DNA from: Pandoraea sp. PE-S2T-3
GTDB lineage: Bacteria; Pseudomonadota; Gammaproteobacteria; Burkholderiales; Burkholderiaceae
Direction: 5' to 3'
DNA length: 64,000 nucleotides
Assembly: GCF_002179965.1 (NCBI RefSeq)
Contig: NZ_NGUQ01000015.1
Span: 62,001-126,000, forward strand
Positions 1-8,524 of this stretch are shown here, piece after piece (the stretch's first letter is position 1; the number at the start of each line of letters is the position of its first letter). The notes under the pieces were generated by a model, which made no database searches, was not told the origin of the DNA, and worked only from the letters and a program-made list of their open reading frames with translations. Made by a program: the position numbers and the translations under genes.

Positions 1-737
1 CGGCTGGGTGAACAGCGTTTCCGTGTCGGCACACTCCACCAGCACGCCCTTCTCCATCACCGCCACACGTTCGGCAAAGCGGCGCACCAGATTCAGATCG
101 TGCGTGATGAGCAGCACCGCCATGCCGCGCGTCGCGGCAGCATCACGCTGCAACTCCAGCAGCAGCTCCATGATCTGCGCGCGAATGGTGACGTCGAGCG
201 CTGTGGTCGGCTCGTCGGCGAGCAGCAGCTTCGGGTGACACGCCAGCGCCATCGCGATCATCGCGCGCTGGCGCTGCCCGCCGGACAACTCGTGCGGAAA
301 GTGAGAAACGCGGCGCTCCGGCTCGGGAATCCCGGTGCGGCGCAGCAAGGCAATGGCACGCGCCTTGGCGTCTTTCGGCGAGAGCCCTTCGTGCAGCTCC
401 AGCGCCTCGGCAATCTGCTCGCCGATCGGATAGAGCGGATTGAGCGCGGTCATCGGCTCTTGGAAGATCATCGCGATATCGTTGCCGCGCAACGCTCGCA
501 TATCGCGCTCGCGCAGCGAGGCGAGATCGACGCCATCGAGCAGTACCTTCCCCTGCACCTGCGCATCTTGCAGCAGCCGCAGAATGGCCAGTGCCGTCAC
601 GCTCTTGCCCGAGCCCGACTCGCCCACGAGGGCCACGCGTTCGCCGCGCCCGATGGCCAGACTCAGATCCTTCACGACCTCGGTGTCGCCAAAGCGCACC
701 GACAGGTTTTCGATACTCAGCAGCGGCGCGCTCACAT
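1..737 (-). CDS. yejF: Peptide/microcin C ABC transporter ATP-binding protein YejF (3' end beyond window)
   Basis: ATPase subunit that powers the YejABEF oligopeptide/microcin C-type importer at the inner membrane. About 245 N-terminal codons are present; the gene continues past the left edge. The translation shows a Walker A GESGSGKS near residue 37, the Q-loop FQEPMTALNP, an ABC signature LSGGQRQR and Walker B LLLADEPTTALD. These complete one nucleotide-binding domain. Family members of this type carry two fused ATPase domains, so a second one is expected off the edge. The ATG at 737 overlaps the yejE stop by a few bases, indicating translational coupling. Family assignment is secure; substrate is inferred from the conserved yejABE neighbours. 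Confidence 0.93.
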
Positions 738-1871
738 TACCCCCCCGGCGGCGGCCTGCTTGTCGGCGACGCGCGTGTCGAGCGCGTTGCGCAACGCATC
801 GCCCATGAACGTGAGCAACAACAGCGTGAGCACGAGCACCACGAACGTGGCCAGCGAGATCCACCAGGCGTCGAGATTCGCCTTGCCCTGACTCAGCAGC
901 TCACCGAGGCTCGGCGTTGGCGGCGGCACACCGAGACCGAGAAAATCCAGACTCGTCAGTGCAAGAATCGCCCCGCTCATGCGGAACGGCAGAAACGTGA
1001 TGACCGGCGTCATGCTGTTGGGCAGCACATGCCGCCGGATGATCTGCCAGTTCGACAGCCCCATCGCCCGCGCCGCCCGCACGTAATCGAGCTGGCGATT
1101 GCGCAGGAACTCGGCGCGCACGTAATCGGACAACCCGATCCAGCCGAACAGCGACAGCAGCACGAAGAGCAGCCACAACTGCGGCTCGAAGATGGACGCG
1201 AAGATGATCAGCAGATACAGCTCCGGCAGCGAGCCCCAGATTTCGATCAACCGTTGCAGCGTCAGGTCGATGCGCCCGCCGTAGAAGCCCTGCACGGCGC
1301 CCGCCAGAATGCCCAGCAGCGTGCCCGAAATGGTGAGCGCCAGCGCGAAGATCACCGACAGCCGGAAGCCGTACAGCAGCCGCGAGAACACGTCGCGGCC
1401 GCGATCGTCGGTCCCGAGCCAGTTCTCGGACGACGGCGGCGCCGGATTGGGCACCTTCGCGAAGTAGTTGATGGTGTCGTAGCTGTAGCGCACCGGCGGA
1501 TAGATTGCGAAGTTATCGCCCGAGCGGATGCGCTTCTCGATGAACGGATCGAGGTAATCGGTCGGCGTAGGGAAGTCGCCGCCGAAGGTGAGTTCGGGAT
1601 ACGTCTTGACCAGCGGGAAGTACCACTGGCCTTCGTAACGCACCACCCACGGCTTGTCGTTGCAGAGCACTTCGGCGAACAGGCTGATGCCGAACAGCAC
1701 GACGAACGCGATGAGGCTCCAGTAGCCGAGCCGCTCGCTGCGAAAGCGCCGCCAGACGCGCCAGCGCGGCGAGCGCGACGTGTATGACGACTGCGACGCA
1801 CGGGCAGGTGCCGCAGCGGGCGGCAGTGACGAACGAGGCGGACGCGGCGATGGCGTGTCGGATCGGTTCAC
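732..1871 (-). CDS. yejE: Peptide/microcin C ABC transporter permease YejE
   Basis: Inner-membrane permease of the YejABEF importer, OppC-like, 379 aa. A proline/serine-rich, basic cytoplasmic N-terminus of about 45 residues precedes the first membrane helix (FVVLFGISLFAEVL). A periplasmic loop follows, then the BPD_transp_1 core. The EAA-type coupling motif is visible as VRAARAMGLSNWQIIRRHVL. The start codon is GTG at 1871, one base after the yejB stop, and the 3' end overlaps yejF, so yejB-yejE-yejF appear to be one translationally coupled unit. The protein is somewhat longer than the usual ~340 aa because of the N-terminal extension. Confidence 0.94.
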   Translation of the reverse strand: MNRSDTPSPRPPRSSLPPAAAPARASQSSYTSRSPRWRVWRRFRSERLGYWSLIAFVVLFGISLFAEVLCNDKPWVVRYEGQWYFPLVKTYPELTFGGDFPTPTDYLDPFIEKRIRSGDNFAIYPPVRYSYDTINYFAKVPNPAPPSSENWLGTDDRGRDVFSRLLYGFRLSVIFALALTISGTLLGILAGAVQGFYGGRIDLTLQRLIEIWGSLPELYLLIIFASIFEPQLWLLFVLLSLFGWIGLSDYVRAEFLRNRQLDYVRAARAMGLSNWQIIRRHVLPNSMTPVITFLPFRMSGAILALTSLDFLGLGVPPPTPSLGELLSQGKANLDAWWISLATFVVLVLTLLLLTFMGDALRNALDTRVADKQAAAGGVM

Positions 1872-1872
1872 G

Positions 1873-2928
1873 TCAATGCTCCAGTCGGTCGAATTGAATG
1901 CGCGGGTCGACCAGCACGTAGCACAGGTCGGAAATGAGTTTGGTCACGAGTCCGATCAGCGTGAACAGGTAGAGCGAGCCGAGCACGACCGGATAGTCGC
2001 GCCGTTGCACCGATTCGAACGACAACCGGCCGAGCCCGTCGAGCGAGAACAGCGTTTCGATCAGCAGGCTGCCCGCGAAGAACGCACCGATGAAGGCGGC
2101 GGGGAAGCCGGTGATGAGCGGAATCAGCGCATTGCGGAAGACATGCTTGAACAGCACCTTGCGCTCCGAGAGCCCTTTCGCGCGCGCGGTCAGCACGTAC
2201 TGCTTGCGGATTTCGTCGAGAAACGCGTTCTTGGTGAGCATGGTCACCACCGCAAAACTGCCCACGACCGATGCCGTCACCGGCAGCGTGATGTGCCACA
2301 GATAGTCGGTAATTTTCGCGGGCCACGACAGCTCGGCCCAGTTGTCCGAGACGAGTTCGCGCAGCGGAAACACCTGCCAGAACGAGCCGCCACCGAAGAG
2401 CACAAGCAACAGCACGCCCAGCACGAAGCCCGGGATGGCGTAGCCGACGAGCACGACCAGACTGGTGAGCGTGTCGAAGCGGGAACCGTTGCGCACCGCC
2501 TTGGCGATGCCCAACGGCACCGATATCAGATACGTCAGGAAGAAGGTCCACAGCCCGAGCGAGATCGACACCGGCAGCTTCGAGACGATCAGCGACCACA
2601 CGCTCTGATGATGAAAATAGCTCTGACCGAGATCGAACTGCGCGAAGCGTTTGAGCATGAGCCAATAGCGCTCTGCCGGCGTCTTGTCGAAACCGTAGAG
2701 CGCCTTGATCTGGGCGAGTTGCTGGGCATCGACGCCGTTGCGGCCGCGATAGTTGTTGCCGCTGCCCCCGCCGCTCGCTTCACCGCCGCCACCGCGGTGC
2801 TTGAGCTCGAGAATCACCTGTTCGACCGGACCACCCGGCACGAACTGGATGACGACGAAAGTCAGGGTGATCACGCCGAGCAGCGTCGGGATCATGATCA
2901 GCAGACGCTTGAGTATGTAGGACCACAT
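1873..2928 (-). CDS. yejB: Peptide/microcin C ABC transporter permease YejB
   Basis: Second permease subunit of the importer, OppB-like, 351 aa. It opens with MWSYILKRLL and the characteristic first helix LLIMIPTLLGVITLTFVVIQFVPGG, and has a DppB/OppB core with the coupling region LTARAKGLSERKVLFKHVFR. The open frame extends 28 codons further upstream, but the ATG at 2928 matches the family N-terminus and is preceded by AGGAG. A Gly-rich periplasmic insert (HRGGGGEASGGGSG) lies near residue 50. It sits 32 bp downstream of yejA. Confidence 0.94.
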   Translation of the reverse strand: MWSYILKRLLIMIPTLLGVITLTFVVIQFVPGGPVEQVILELKHRGGGGEASGGGSGNNYRGRNGVDAQQLAQIKALYGFDKTPAERYWLMLKRFAQFDLGQSYFHHQSVWSLIVSKLPVSISLGLWTFFLTYLISVPLGIAKAVRNGSRFDTLTSLVVLVGYAIPGFVLGVLLLVLFGGGSFWQVFPLRELVSDNWAELSWPAKITDYLWHITLPVTASVVGSFAVVTMLTKNAFLDEIRKQYVLTARAKGLSERKVLFKHVFRNALIPLITGFPAAFIGAFFAGSLLIETLFSLDGLGRLSFESVQRRDYPVVLGSLYLFTLIGLVTKLISDLCYVLVDPRIQFDRLEH

Positions 2929-2960
2929 AGTGGAAGACAGCTCCTGTAGGTGCCCGGCGT

Positions 2961-4877
2961 TCAGTGACGGTCGGTGCTGTCCGCGCGCTTGCCGACACGC
3001 GAATCCCACCACATTGCGATGAGCCAGCCATCGGCGGTGTAGTACAGCGGCAGCGTGTCGGGAAAGCGCAGATAGCTTTTGTAGGCCATGCGGTGCGTCG
3101 ACGAGAACCAGTGCGGCACGATGTAGTAACCGTGCGAGAGCACGCGGTCGAGCGAGCGCGCCGCGGCCACCAGATCTTCATAGGTGTGGGCACGCACCAG
3201 CGCCGCCACCAGCGCGTCGACGGCCGGGTCCTTGAGGCCGATGACGTTATCCGAGCCGTCGACATTGGCCGACTGGCTGCCGAAGCGGTCGATCAACTCG
3301 GTACCCGGAATTTGCGAGTCGGGAAAGCGCAACGAGATCATGTCGAAGTCGAAGGTCTCGATGCGTTTCTGATACAGCGCGAAGTCGCTCGTGCGGAAGT
3401 TCAGCGTGATGCCGAGTTTGGCGAGATTGCGCGCGTAGGCCGAAGCGACCGGGCCCATCGAACCGCCGTCGTCGATGAACTCGAATTCGAACGGCTCACC
3501 CTTCGCGTTACGCAGTGCGCCGTCGCGATACGTCCATCCCGCTTGGGCGAGCAGCTCACGCGCCTGACGCAGGTTTTCGCGCAGGCTCGCGGGGGGCGTC
3601 GTCGTCGGCTGCACGACCATCGGTCCGAACACGGCCGGGTCGAGCTTCGCGCGCAACGGTTCGAGCAGCTTCAGCTCATCCGCGGTCGGCAGGCCGCGCG
3701 CCGCGAGATCGCTGTTGGTGAAGTAACTGTAGATGCGCTGGTACTGGTCGTAGAACAGTTGGCGGTTGAGCCATTCGAAGTCCAGCGCCAGATCGAGCGC
3801 GCGGCGCACGCGCACATCCTGAAACATCGGCCGCCGCGTGTTGAAAATAAAGCCCTGCATGCCGGCCGCGTTGTGATGGCCGAACTCGCGCTTGACCAGC
3901 TCACCGCTCTTGAAGCGCTTGCCGACGTAGCTGCGCACCCAACTGCGCGCGCGATACTCGGTCGTTGCATCGAACTCGCCCGCCTTGAAGCCTTCGAGCC
4001 GCACGATGTCGTCGGTGTACAGCTTATAGGCGATGCGCTCGAAGTTGAAAGTGCCGCGCCGCACCGGCAGGTTGTCGCCCCAGTAGTTCGGATCGCGCTT
4101 GAAGGTGATACGCCGGCCGCCGTCGTACGACTCGATCAGGTACGGGCCGCTGCCGATGGGCTTCTCGAAGGTCAGCGCGTCGAACGGCTTGCGCTTGCCG
4201 TCCGGGCCCATGCCCCACTTCGGCGAGAACACCGGCACGCCCGCCACCAGCAGCGGCAGATCGGGGCTCACGCGGCGAAAGTCGAAGCGCACGCGGCTTT
4301 TGTCGAGCACGGTGACGCCCTTCACGTCGGAGAGCATCACTTTGAATCCGGGGGCGGCCTGCGGACTGATGAGCGTGTCGAAGGAGTATTTGACGTCCTG
4401 GGCGGTCACCGGATCGCCGTTGCTGAAACGTGCGGCCGGGTTCAGGTGGAACGTGACCGAGGCGCCGTCGGGCGACACCGCAATGTCGTCGGCCAGCAGG
4501 CCATAGACGGTTGCAGGCTCATCGCCGCTGCCGATGCCCAGTGTCTCGAACATGAGGCTGGCGACACCGGCCGGTGCCGAACCGCGTAGCGTGAACGGAT
4601 TGAATTTGTCGAAGCTGGTGCGCCGGTCCGGATTGGCCAGCGTGAGCGTGCCGCCGCGCGGGGCATCCGGATTGACGTAATCGAAGTGGGTGAAGCCTTG
4701 CGGGTATTTGGGCTCGCCATACTGGGCGATGGCGTACTTGGCGTACGCGGACTGGCTCATGCCGAGGCCAGCGAACAACACGACAATCAACGCAGCAAAA
4801 AACGCTTTGAGAGGCACGAATGGCCGAGGCAAATCATCTTCGGTCGTGCGTGGATGCTGTGTCGTTTGCGCGCTCAT
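2961..4877 (-). CDS. yejA: Extracellular solute-binding protein YejA (family 5)
   Basis: Periplasmic substrate receptor of the YejABEF importer, SBP_bac_5 family, 638 aa. The start at 4877 (MSAQTTQ) is chosen because AGGAG lies just upstream; a longer frame to 4988 has no support. A basic region and the hydrophobic segment AFFAALIVVLFAGLGMSQSAYA form a signal peptide. The mature part begins KYAIAQYGEPKYP and contains the family pattern ending in FDYVNPDAPRGG. Homologues take up peptides and peptide-nucleotide antibiotics such as microcin C. It heads the yejABEF operon and is divergent from the hydroxylase gene at 5176. Confidence 0.94.
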   Translation of the reverse strand: MSAQTTQHPRTTEDDLPRPFVPLKAFFAALIVVLFAGLGMSQSAYAKYAIAQYGEPKYPQGFTHFDYVNPDAPRGGTLTLANPDRRTSFDKFNPFTLRGSAPAGVASLMFETLGIGSGDEPATVYGLLADDIAVSPDGASVTFHLNPAARFSNGDPVTAQDVKYSFDTLISPQAAPGFKVMLSDVKGVTVLDKSRVRFDFRRVSPDLPLLVAGVPVFSPKWGMGPDGKRKPFDALTFEKPIGSGPYLIESYDGGRRITFKRDPNYWGDNLPVRRGTFNFERIAYKLYTDDIVRLEGFKAGEFDATTEYRARSWVRSYVGKRFKSGELVKREFGHHNAAGMQGFIFNTRRPMFQDVRVRRALDLALDFEWLNRQLFYDQYQRIYSYFTNSDLAARGLPTADELKLLEPLRAKLDPAVFGPMVVQPTTTPPASLRENLRQARELLAQAGWTYRDGALRNAKGEPFEFEFIDDGGSMGPVASAYARNLAKLGITLNFRTSDFALYQKRIETFDFDMISLRFPDSQIPGTELIDRFGSQSANVDGSDNVIGLKDPAVDALVAALVRAHTYEDLVAAARSLDRVLSHGYYIVPHWFSSTHRMAYKSYLRFPDTLPLYYTADGWLIAMWWDSRVGKRADSTDRH

Positions 4878-5001
4878 GCGTCTCCTGTCGTCTCCGATGC
4901 AGCATCGTGTGTGCACCCGCCTGCCGGGGCTGAACGCATCCTGCCCCTCCCCTTCGTCCCGTCGGCATCGTGCGCCTGTGATCTGCACACAAGCGCGTTT
5001 G

Positions 5002-5031
5002 TGCCGTAACCTGCCGTAACCTCTCGTAACG
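5002..5031. repeat. Three 10-bp direct repeats in the yejA/hydroxylase divergent region
   Basis: Two perfect copies of TGCCGTAACC are followed by the degenerate copy TCTCGTAACG. They lie about 125 bp upstream of yejA and 145 bp upstream of the divergent hydroxylase gene. The regular 10-bp (one helical turn) spacing is compatible with a regulator site, but no known consensus is recognised. Confidence 0.5.
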
Positions 5032-5060
5032 CGTCTGCCGGAGAGATTCCCCCGTGAGGC

Positions 5061-5089
5061 TTGGCGGCAGGGCCGGACCGCGCGACAAT
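5061..5089 (+). promoter_or_regulatory. Possible sigma-70 promoter for the hydroxylase gene
   Basis: TTGGCG at 5061-5066 and GACAAT at 5084-5089 are separated by exactly 17 bp, each matching the consensus in four of six positions. The start codon is about 85 bp further on. It is the best candidate by eye in the 298-bp divergent intergenic region. Confidence 0.35.
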
Positions 5090-5175
5090 TGTACCCAAAA
5101 GCCCGGTCTGTATGCCGCTCTTAAGGACACATACCTGCCGGATCGGTTCCCCCGCTCCCGCCCTGGAGGCCGCCG

Positions 5176-6147
5176 TTGAGTGCTACACGATCGCCTGTGC
5201 AGAACCCCAACCGTACCCTGCCCCGCTGGCTTGCCCGATTTTTTTTCCGGTGTGTTGAAGCCGCGCAACGCCGCATTGCCCGGGGTTCACTGGTCGGTGA
5301 CCGGCCCATCTTCGATAACGCCCTGTTCCCTTGGGTCGGCGCACTCGAAGCACAGGCCCCGGCGATCGCCAAAGAACTCGAAGCCGTGCTCGCCACGCCC
5401 GGCCGCCTCCCGGCCTTCCACGAAATCTCCCCCGACGTCGCCACCATCACGCAAGACCACCAGTGGCAGACCTTCGTGTTTCTCGGCTACGGCATGCGTG
5501 CCGAGCGCAACCTCGCGCGATGTCCGGCGACGGCGGCTGCACTCGATGGCATTCCCGGATTGCGCACGGCCTTCTTTTCGATTCTCTCGCCGGGCAAGCA
5601 GATTCCCCTGCACAGCGGCCCCTATAACGGCGTGCTGCGCCTGCACCTCGCGCTGAAGGTGCCGCGCGAGCGCGAGCAATGCTGGATTGAAGTGAATGGG
5701 CAACGCTACGTGTGGCAGGCCAATCGTGCGGTGATCTTCGACGACGCCTATCCGCATGAAGTGCACAACGACACCAACGAAACCCGTGTGGTGCTGTTCG
5801 TCGATTTCGAGCGCCCCTGCAAGGTGCCGGTGTCGTGGCTGAATCGGTTGCTGCTGGCGTTCGCACCGCTGACACCCGAGTTGCAGCAAGCCAAGACGAA
5901 TCATGAAAAGTGGGAGCGCGATTACTACGCCGACGACGGCCAAGCCGCGCCGGACCCTGCGCCTGCCACTGCCGTCACTGCCGCTACAGCAGCCGTTGCT
6001 ACGCCCGCACCCAACGTGACGACTGCGCCGGCCGCCAAACCACGCGTAGCGCCTCAGGAGGCCGATGTATCACATGCGGGGCACGCAGAGCACTCCGAAC
6101 ACGCAGAACACGCGGAAGCGGCCGGTAACGAGCGCGCACACGGCTGA
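5176..6147 (+). CDS. lpxO: Aspartyl/asparaginyl beta-hydroxylase-like dioxygenase (LpxO-type), His-rich tail
   Basis: Fe(II)/2-oxoglutarate-dependent hydroxylase, 323 aa. The family contains aspartyl beta-hydroxylases and the lipid A 2-hydroxylase LpxO, which acts on secondary acyl chains at the inner face of the inner membrane. Visible family features are HSGPYNGVLRLHLAL (first metal His near residue 155) and DDAYPHEVHND (second metal His). The start is TTG at 5176, supported by GGAGG six bases upstream; no better ATG exists in frame. After the catalytic domain (about 1-260) comes an Ala/Pro-rich linker and a tail rich in H, A and E (HAGHAEHSEHAEHAE), unusual for this family. The LpxO role is inferred; the substrate could differ. 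Confidence 0.78.
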   Translation: MSATRSPVQNPNRTLPRWLARFFFRCVEAAQRRIARGSLVGDRPIFDNALFPWVGALEAQAPAIAKELEAVLATPGRLPAFHEISPDVATITQDHQWQTFVFLGYGMRAERNLARCPATAAALDGIPGLRTAFFSILSPGKQIPLHSGPYNGVLRLHLALKVPREREQCWIEVNGQRYVWQANRAVIFDDAYPHEVHNDTNETRVVLFVDFERPCKVPVSWLNRLLLAFAPLTPELQQAKTNHEKWERDYYADDGQAAPDPAPATAVTAATAAVATPAPNVTTAPAAKPRVAPQEADVSHAGHAEHSEHAEHAEAAGNERAHG

Positions 6148-6171
6148 CGAATCGATCTGGTCGCCACAAAC

Positions 6172-6205
6172 AAAAAGCCAGCGAAATTGCTTTCGCTGGC
6201 TTTTT
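6172..6205. terminator. Bidirectional rho-independent terminator
   Basis: The arms AAAAAGCCAGCGAAA and TTTCGCTGGCTTTTT flank a short TTGC loop. Runs of A and T on both sides let it serve the hydroxylase gene (+) and the converging MFS gene (-). Confidence 0.9.
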
Positions 6206-6280
6206 GCTTTGTTGCCTTGTTGCTCTATTGCCTCTCAACGGCGTTGATTGGCTAGCGCCAGCGCCTTCACATGGACGGGG

Positions 6281-7522
6281 TTACGTCTGACGCCCCGGCT
6301 GCGCGAGCACGTCCTGCGCCGGCGGCGGCACGAAGTTCGCTGCCAGCACGGCAACGAGCGCTGCCGCCATCATCGCGCCAATGCCGAGTGCCGCATCCCC
6401 AAAGTGCAGATACGCCATCTTCATCGCCTCGATCACAGCCACCGCCACGACGATGGTGATCATGCTGAGCATGCCCGCGACTGTCGCGCGATTGGGGCTG
6501 TCCACGGCAAACAGCGACTGCCGATACACCACGCCATAGCTCATGCCCATGCCGAACGCATGCAGCGATGTGCCGACCAGCAGCGCCGGATACCCGGGGG
6601 CCAGAATGGCCGTGCCCACGAGCGATACCGCCGCGCCGATCAGCATCGCGGCTACCCCGGTGGCCAGCAACCGGCCATTCGACCAGCGGCCCACCTGACG
6701 CGCGAGCACCACGTTGCCGAGAATCAGCGCCGCGAACACCGGCACCTGCAACATCGCGTAGTGCATCTGCGACAGCCCGGCACGCTCGATCAGGAACACC
6801 GGACCCAGTGCAATCCACGTGAGCAACGGCGTAATCGCCACGCCTGTCAGCACCGCACCGCGCCAGAACCGCGCGCTCGAGAGCGGCAGCTTGTAACCGG
6901 CCCAGAGCGCCTTCGCGTTGAGGGCATTGCGGTCATGCCGTGAAAGCTCCGGCATCGTGCGATACAGGCCGATAAACGACGCCACGGCCACCAGCGCAAT
7001 CAACCAGAAGATGCTGCGCCACGGCCAATACGACACGACAGCAGCCCCCGCGAGCGGGCCGAACAAGGGCGAGAGCAGCGACACGTTGGCCATCAGCGCC
7101 ATCACCCGCACGGCCGTCTTTTCTTCGAAGGCTTCATGTACGGTCGGGTAGCCCACGGTCAGCACGAAGCAGCAGCCCATGCCTTGCAGGAATCGCAGTG
7201 CAATGAATTGCGGCATCGTCTGCACGTAGTGCATCGCCAGACACGCGAGCACGAACATCGTGAGACCGGAGAGCAGTACGCGACGGCGTCCGAAGCGATC
7301 GGAGAGCGGGCCGAGCAGCCATTGCAAACTCGCGTTGCCCAGCATGGCGGCGGTGAGTGCGAGTGTCGTCATTTCCGCCGACGCGCCGAATTCGCGCGTC
7401 ACCAGCGGCATGCCGGGCATGATCATGTCGTTCGAGATGTAGACCGCGAACTCGAAGAGCACCAGCGAGAAGGGAAACCAGAATCGTGAAACGCGTAAAG
7501 CAGGAGTTGCTGAGTGAGACAC
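6281..7522 (-). CDS. MFS multidrug efflux transporter, MdfA/MdtM-like
   Basis: Proton-driven drug exporter with 12 predicted helices, 413 aa. Helix 1 carries YISNDMIMPGMPLV, resembling the acidic-residue motif of MdfA/MdtM helix 1, and the loop 2-3 motif A appears as GPLSDRFGRRRVLL. Motif C-like GYPTVHEAFEE follows helix 4. The start chosen is GTG at 7522 (VSHSATPAL), because AAAGGAG lies nine bases upstream. An ATG at 7555 lacks a ribosome site, and the frame further upstream runs into the neighbouring terminator. Substrates cannot be read from sequence. It stands alone between two terminators. Confidence 0.85.
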   Translation of the reverse strand: MSHSATPALRVSRFWFPFSLVLFEFAVYISNDMIMPGMPLVTREFGASAEMTTLALTAAMLGNASLQWLLGPLSDRFGRRRVLLSGLTMFVLACLAMHYVQTMPQFIALRFLQGMGCCFVLTVGYPTVHEAFEEKTAVRVMALMANVSLLSPLFGPLAGAAVVSYWPWRSIFWLIALVAVASFIGLYRTMPELSRHDRNALNAKALWAGYKLPLSSARFWRGAVLTGVAITPLLTWIALGPVFLIERAGLSQMHYAMLQVPVFAALILGNVVLARQVGRWSNGRLLATGVAAMLIGAAVSLVGTAILAPGYPALLVGTSLHAFGMGMSYGVVYRQSLFAVDSPNRATVAGMLSMITIVVAVAVIEAMKMAYLHFGDAALGIGAMMAAALVAVLAANFVPPPAQDVLAQPGRQT

Positions 7523-7570
7523 CTCGTAAGGCTCCTTTGTGTGGCCGACGCTCATGACGAAGGCCCACGT

Positions 7571-7612
7571 AAAAAGACAACACCCCCGGTGCCAGCGAGG
7601 CACCGGGGGTGT
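7571..7612 (-). terminator. Rho-independent terminator of the FKBP gene
   Basis: The 14-bp arms ACACCCCCGGTGCC and GGCACCGGGGGTGT flank AGCGA. On the minus strand the hairpin is followed by a T run (plus strand AAAAA at 7571-7575). It ends the prolyl isomerase transcript just before the MFS gene. Confidence 0.9.
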
Positions 7613-7660
7613 CTGTTGCATCGGCCGTATCGTTATCGGTCAGATACGGCGTTCGATGGC

Positions 7661-8002
7661 TCAGACTTCCAACAGTTCAACCTCGAAGACCAGCGTTGCG
7701 TTCGGCGGAATCACACCACCGGCGCCGCGTGCGCCATAGCCGAGTTCGGGCGGAATGACGAGCTTGCGCTTGCCGCCGACCTTCATGCCGGCAACACCTT
7801 CGTCCCAGCCACGAATGACCATGCCGCCGCCCAGCACGAAGGCGAACGGGTCATTGCGGTCTTTGCTCGAATCGAACTTCTTGCCGTCGGTGAGCCAGCC
7901 GGTGTAGTGAACGGTCACGGTCTGGCCGGGAGTGGCTTCTGCGCCGTCGCCCACTTGGAGGTCGTCGTATTGCAGGCCGGAATCGGTAGTGATGGTCGAC
8001 AT
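7661..8002 (-). CDS. FKBP-type peptidyl-prolyl cis-trans isomerase
   Basis: Small single-domain FKBP, 113 aa, catalysing proline isomerisation during folding, probably cytoplasmic because there is no signal peptide. It shows the full FKBP core: [34 protein letters not shown] and [29 protein letters not shown]. Aromatic pocket residues (Y, F, W) are retained. Length and motifs match the compact beta-proteobacterial FkpB/FklB-like proteins. It lies between tRNA-Ser and its own terminator; the tRNA has a separate terminator, so this gene needs its own promoter. Confidence 0.93.
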   Translation of the reverse strand: MSTITTDSGLQYDDLQVGDGAEATPGQTVTVHYTGWLTDGKKFDSSKDRNDPFAFVLGGGMVIRGWDEGVAGMKVGGKRKLVIPPELGYGARGAGGVIPPNATLVFEVELLEV

Positions 8003-8070
8003 CGTGGTTCTCGCTCGAAGAGGGGGGAAAGAATCGACGCGCGAGGTATCGCCAACGCGCGAACTCGGGA

Positions 8071-8108
8071 AAGAAAAAACCCCCGGCTCTCCGCGAAGAG
8101 CCGGGGGT
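8071..8108 (-). terminator. Rho-independent terminator of tRNA-Ser
   Basis: A perfect 12-bp stem ACCCCCGGCTCT / AGAGCCGGGGGT with loop CCGCGA is followed on the minus strand by GTTTTTTCTT. It begins 18 bp past the tRNA 3' end. Confidence 0.93.
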
Positions 8109-8125
8109 GTTCCGCCAAGGCGACT

Positions 8126-8219
8126 TGGCGGAGACGGAGGGATTCGAACCCTCGATCCAGGTTTTGGCCCAGATGCTCCCTTAGCAGGGGAGTGCCTTCG
8201 ACCTCTCGGCCACGTCTCC
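8126..8219 (-). tRNA. tRNA-Ser (anticodon GCU)
   Basis: Read on the minus strand, the acceptor stem GGAGACG pairs with CGTCTCC. The D arm is GTGGCCGAGAGG and the anticodon loop CTGCTAA gives GCU. A long variable arm typical of tRNA-Ser follows (GGGAGCATCTGGGC region), then the T arm GGGTTCGAATCCC. The discriminator is G and CCA is encoded. Total length is 94 nt with CCA. It reads AGC/AGU codons. Confidence 0.97.
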
Positions 8220-8262
8220 CAAACTTGTCGTCACATCAGGGAGGTGATGTAACGAAGGCGTG

Positions 8263-8291
8263 ATATTACCTAGTGTTCCGCGTTGCGTCAA
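8263..8291 (-). promoter_or_regulatory. Sigma-70 promoter for tRNA-Ser
   Basis: On the minus strand TTGACG (8291-8286) and TAATAT (8268-8263) are separated by exactly 17 bp, near consensus. The start site would be near 8256, about 37 nt before the tRNA. The rest of the 305-bp stretch 8220-8524 up to the lysC stop holds nothing else I can support. Confidence 0.75.
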
Positions 8292-8524
8292 ACATTATGC
8301 GCATCAAAATCCAACTTTTTTTGCGCACCTGTCATGCTTTCGCCACGCACGGGGAGTTTTCCCCGCATCACGACACCGCAATGTCGTTTCGCGCCGCATT
8401 CACGCCCCATCCGTCTCGCGAGAATCCGACGCGAATTTCTGCTGCTGATTCAAACACTTCAATCACTTCGCATCACACGTTTGCACGTGCGATGCGACTG
8501 TGATGTCTTGCGGCTTCGAGTGAC

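Noticed and set aside
1780-2949. Plus-strand frame of 389 codons opposite yejB/yejE
   Set aside because: Antisense shadow of confident permease genes with no ribosome site or domain.
8126-8219. tRNA-Ser as an integration site of a mobile element
   Set aside because: No integrase, no repeated tRNA 3' end and only core genes on both sides.
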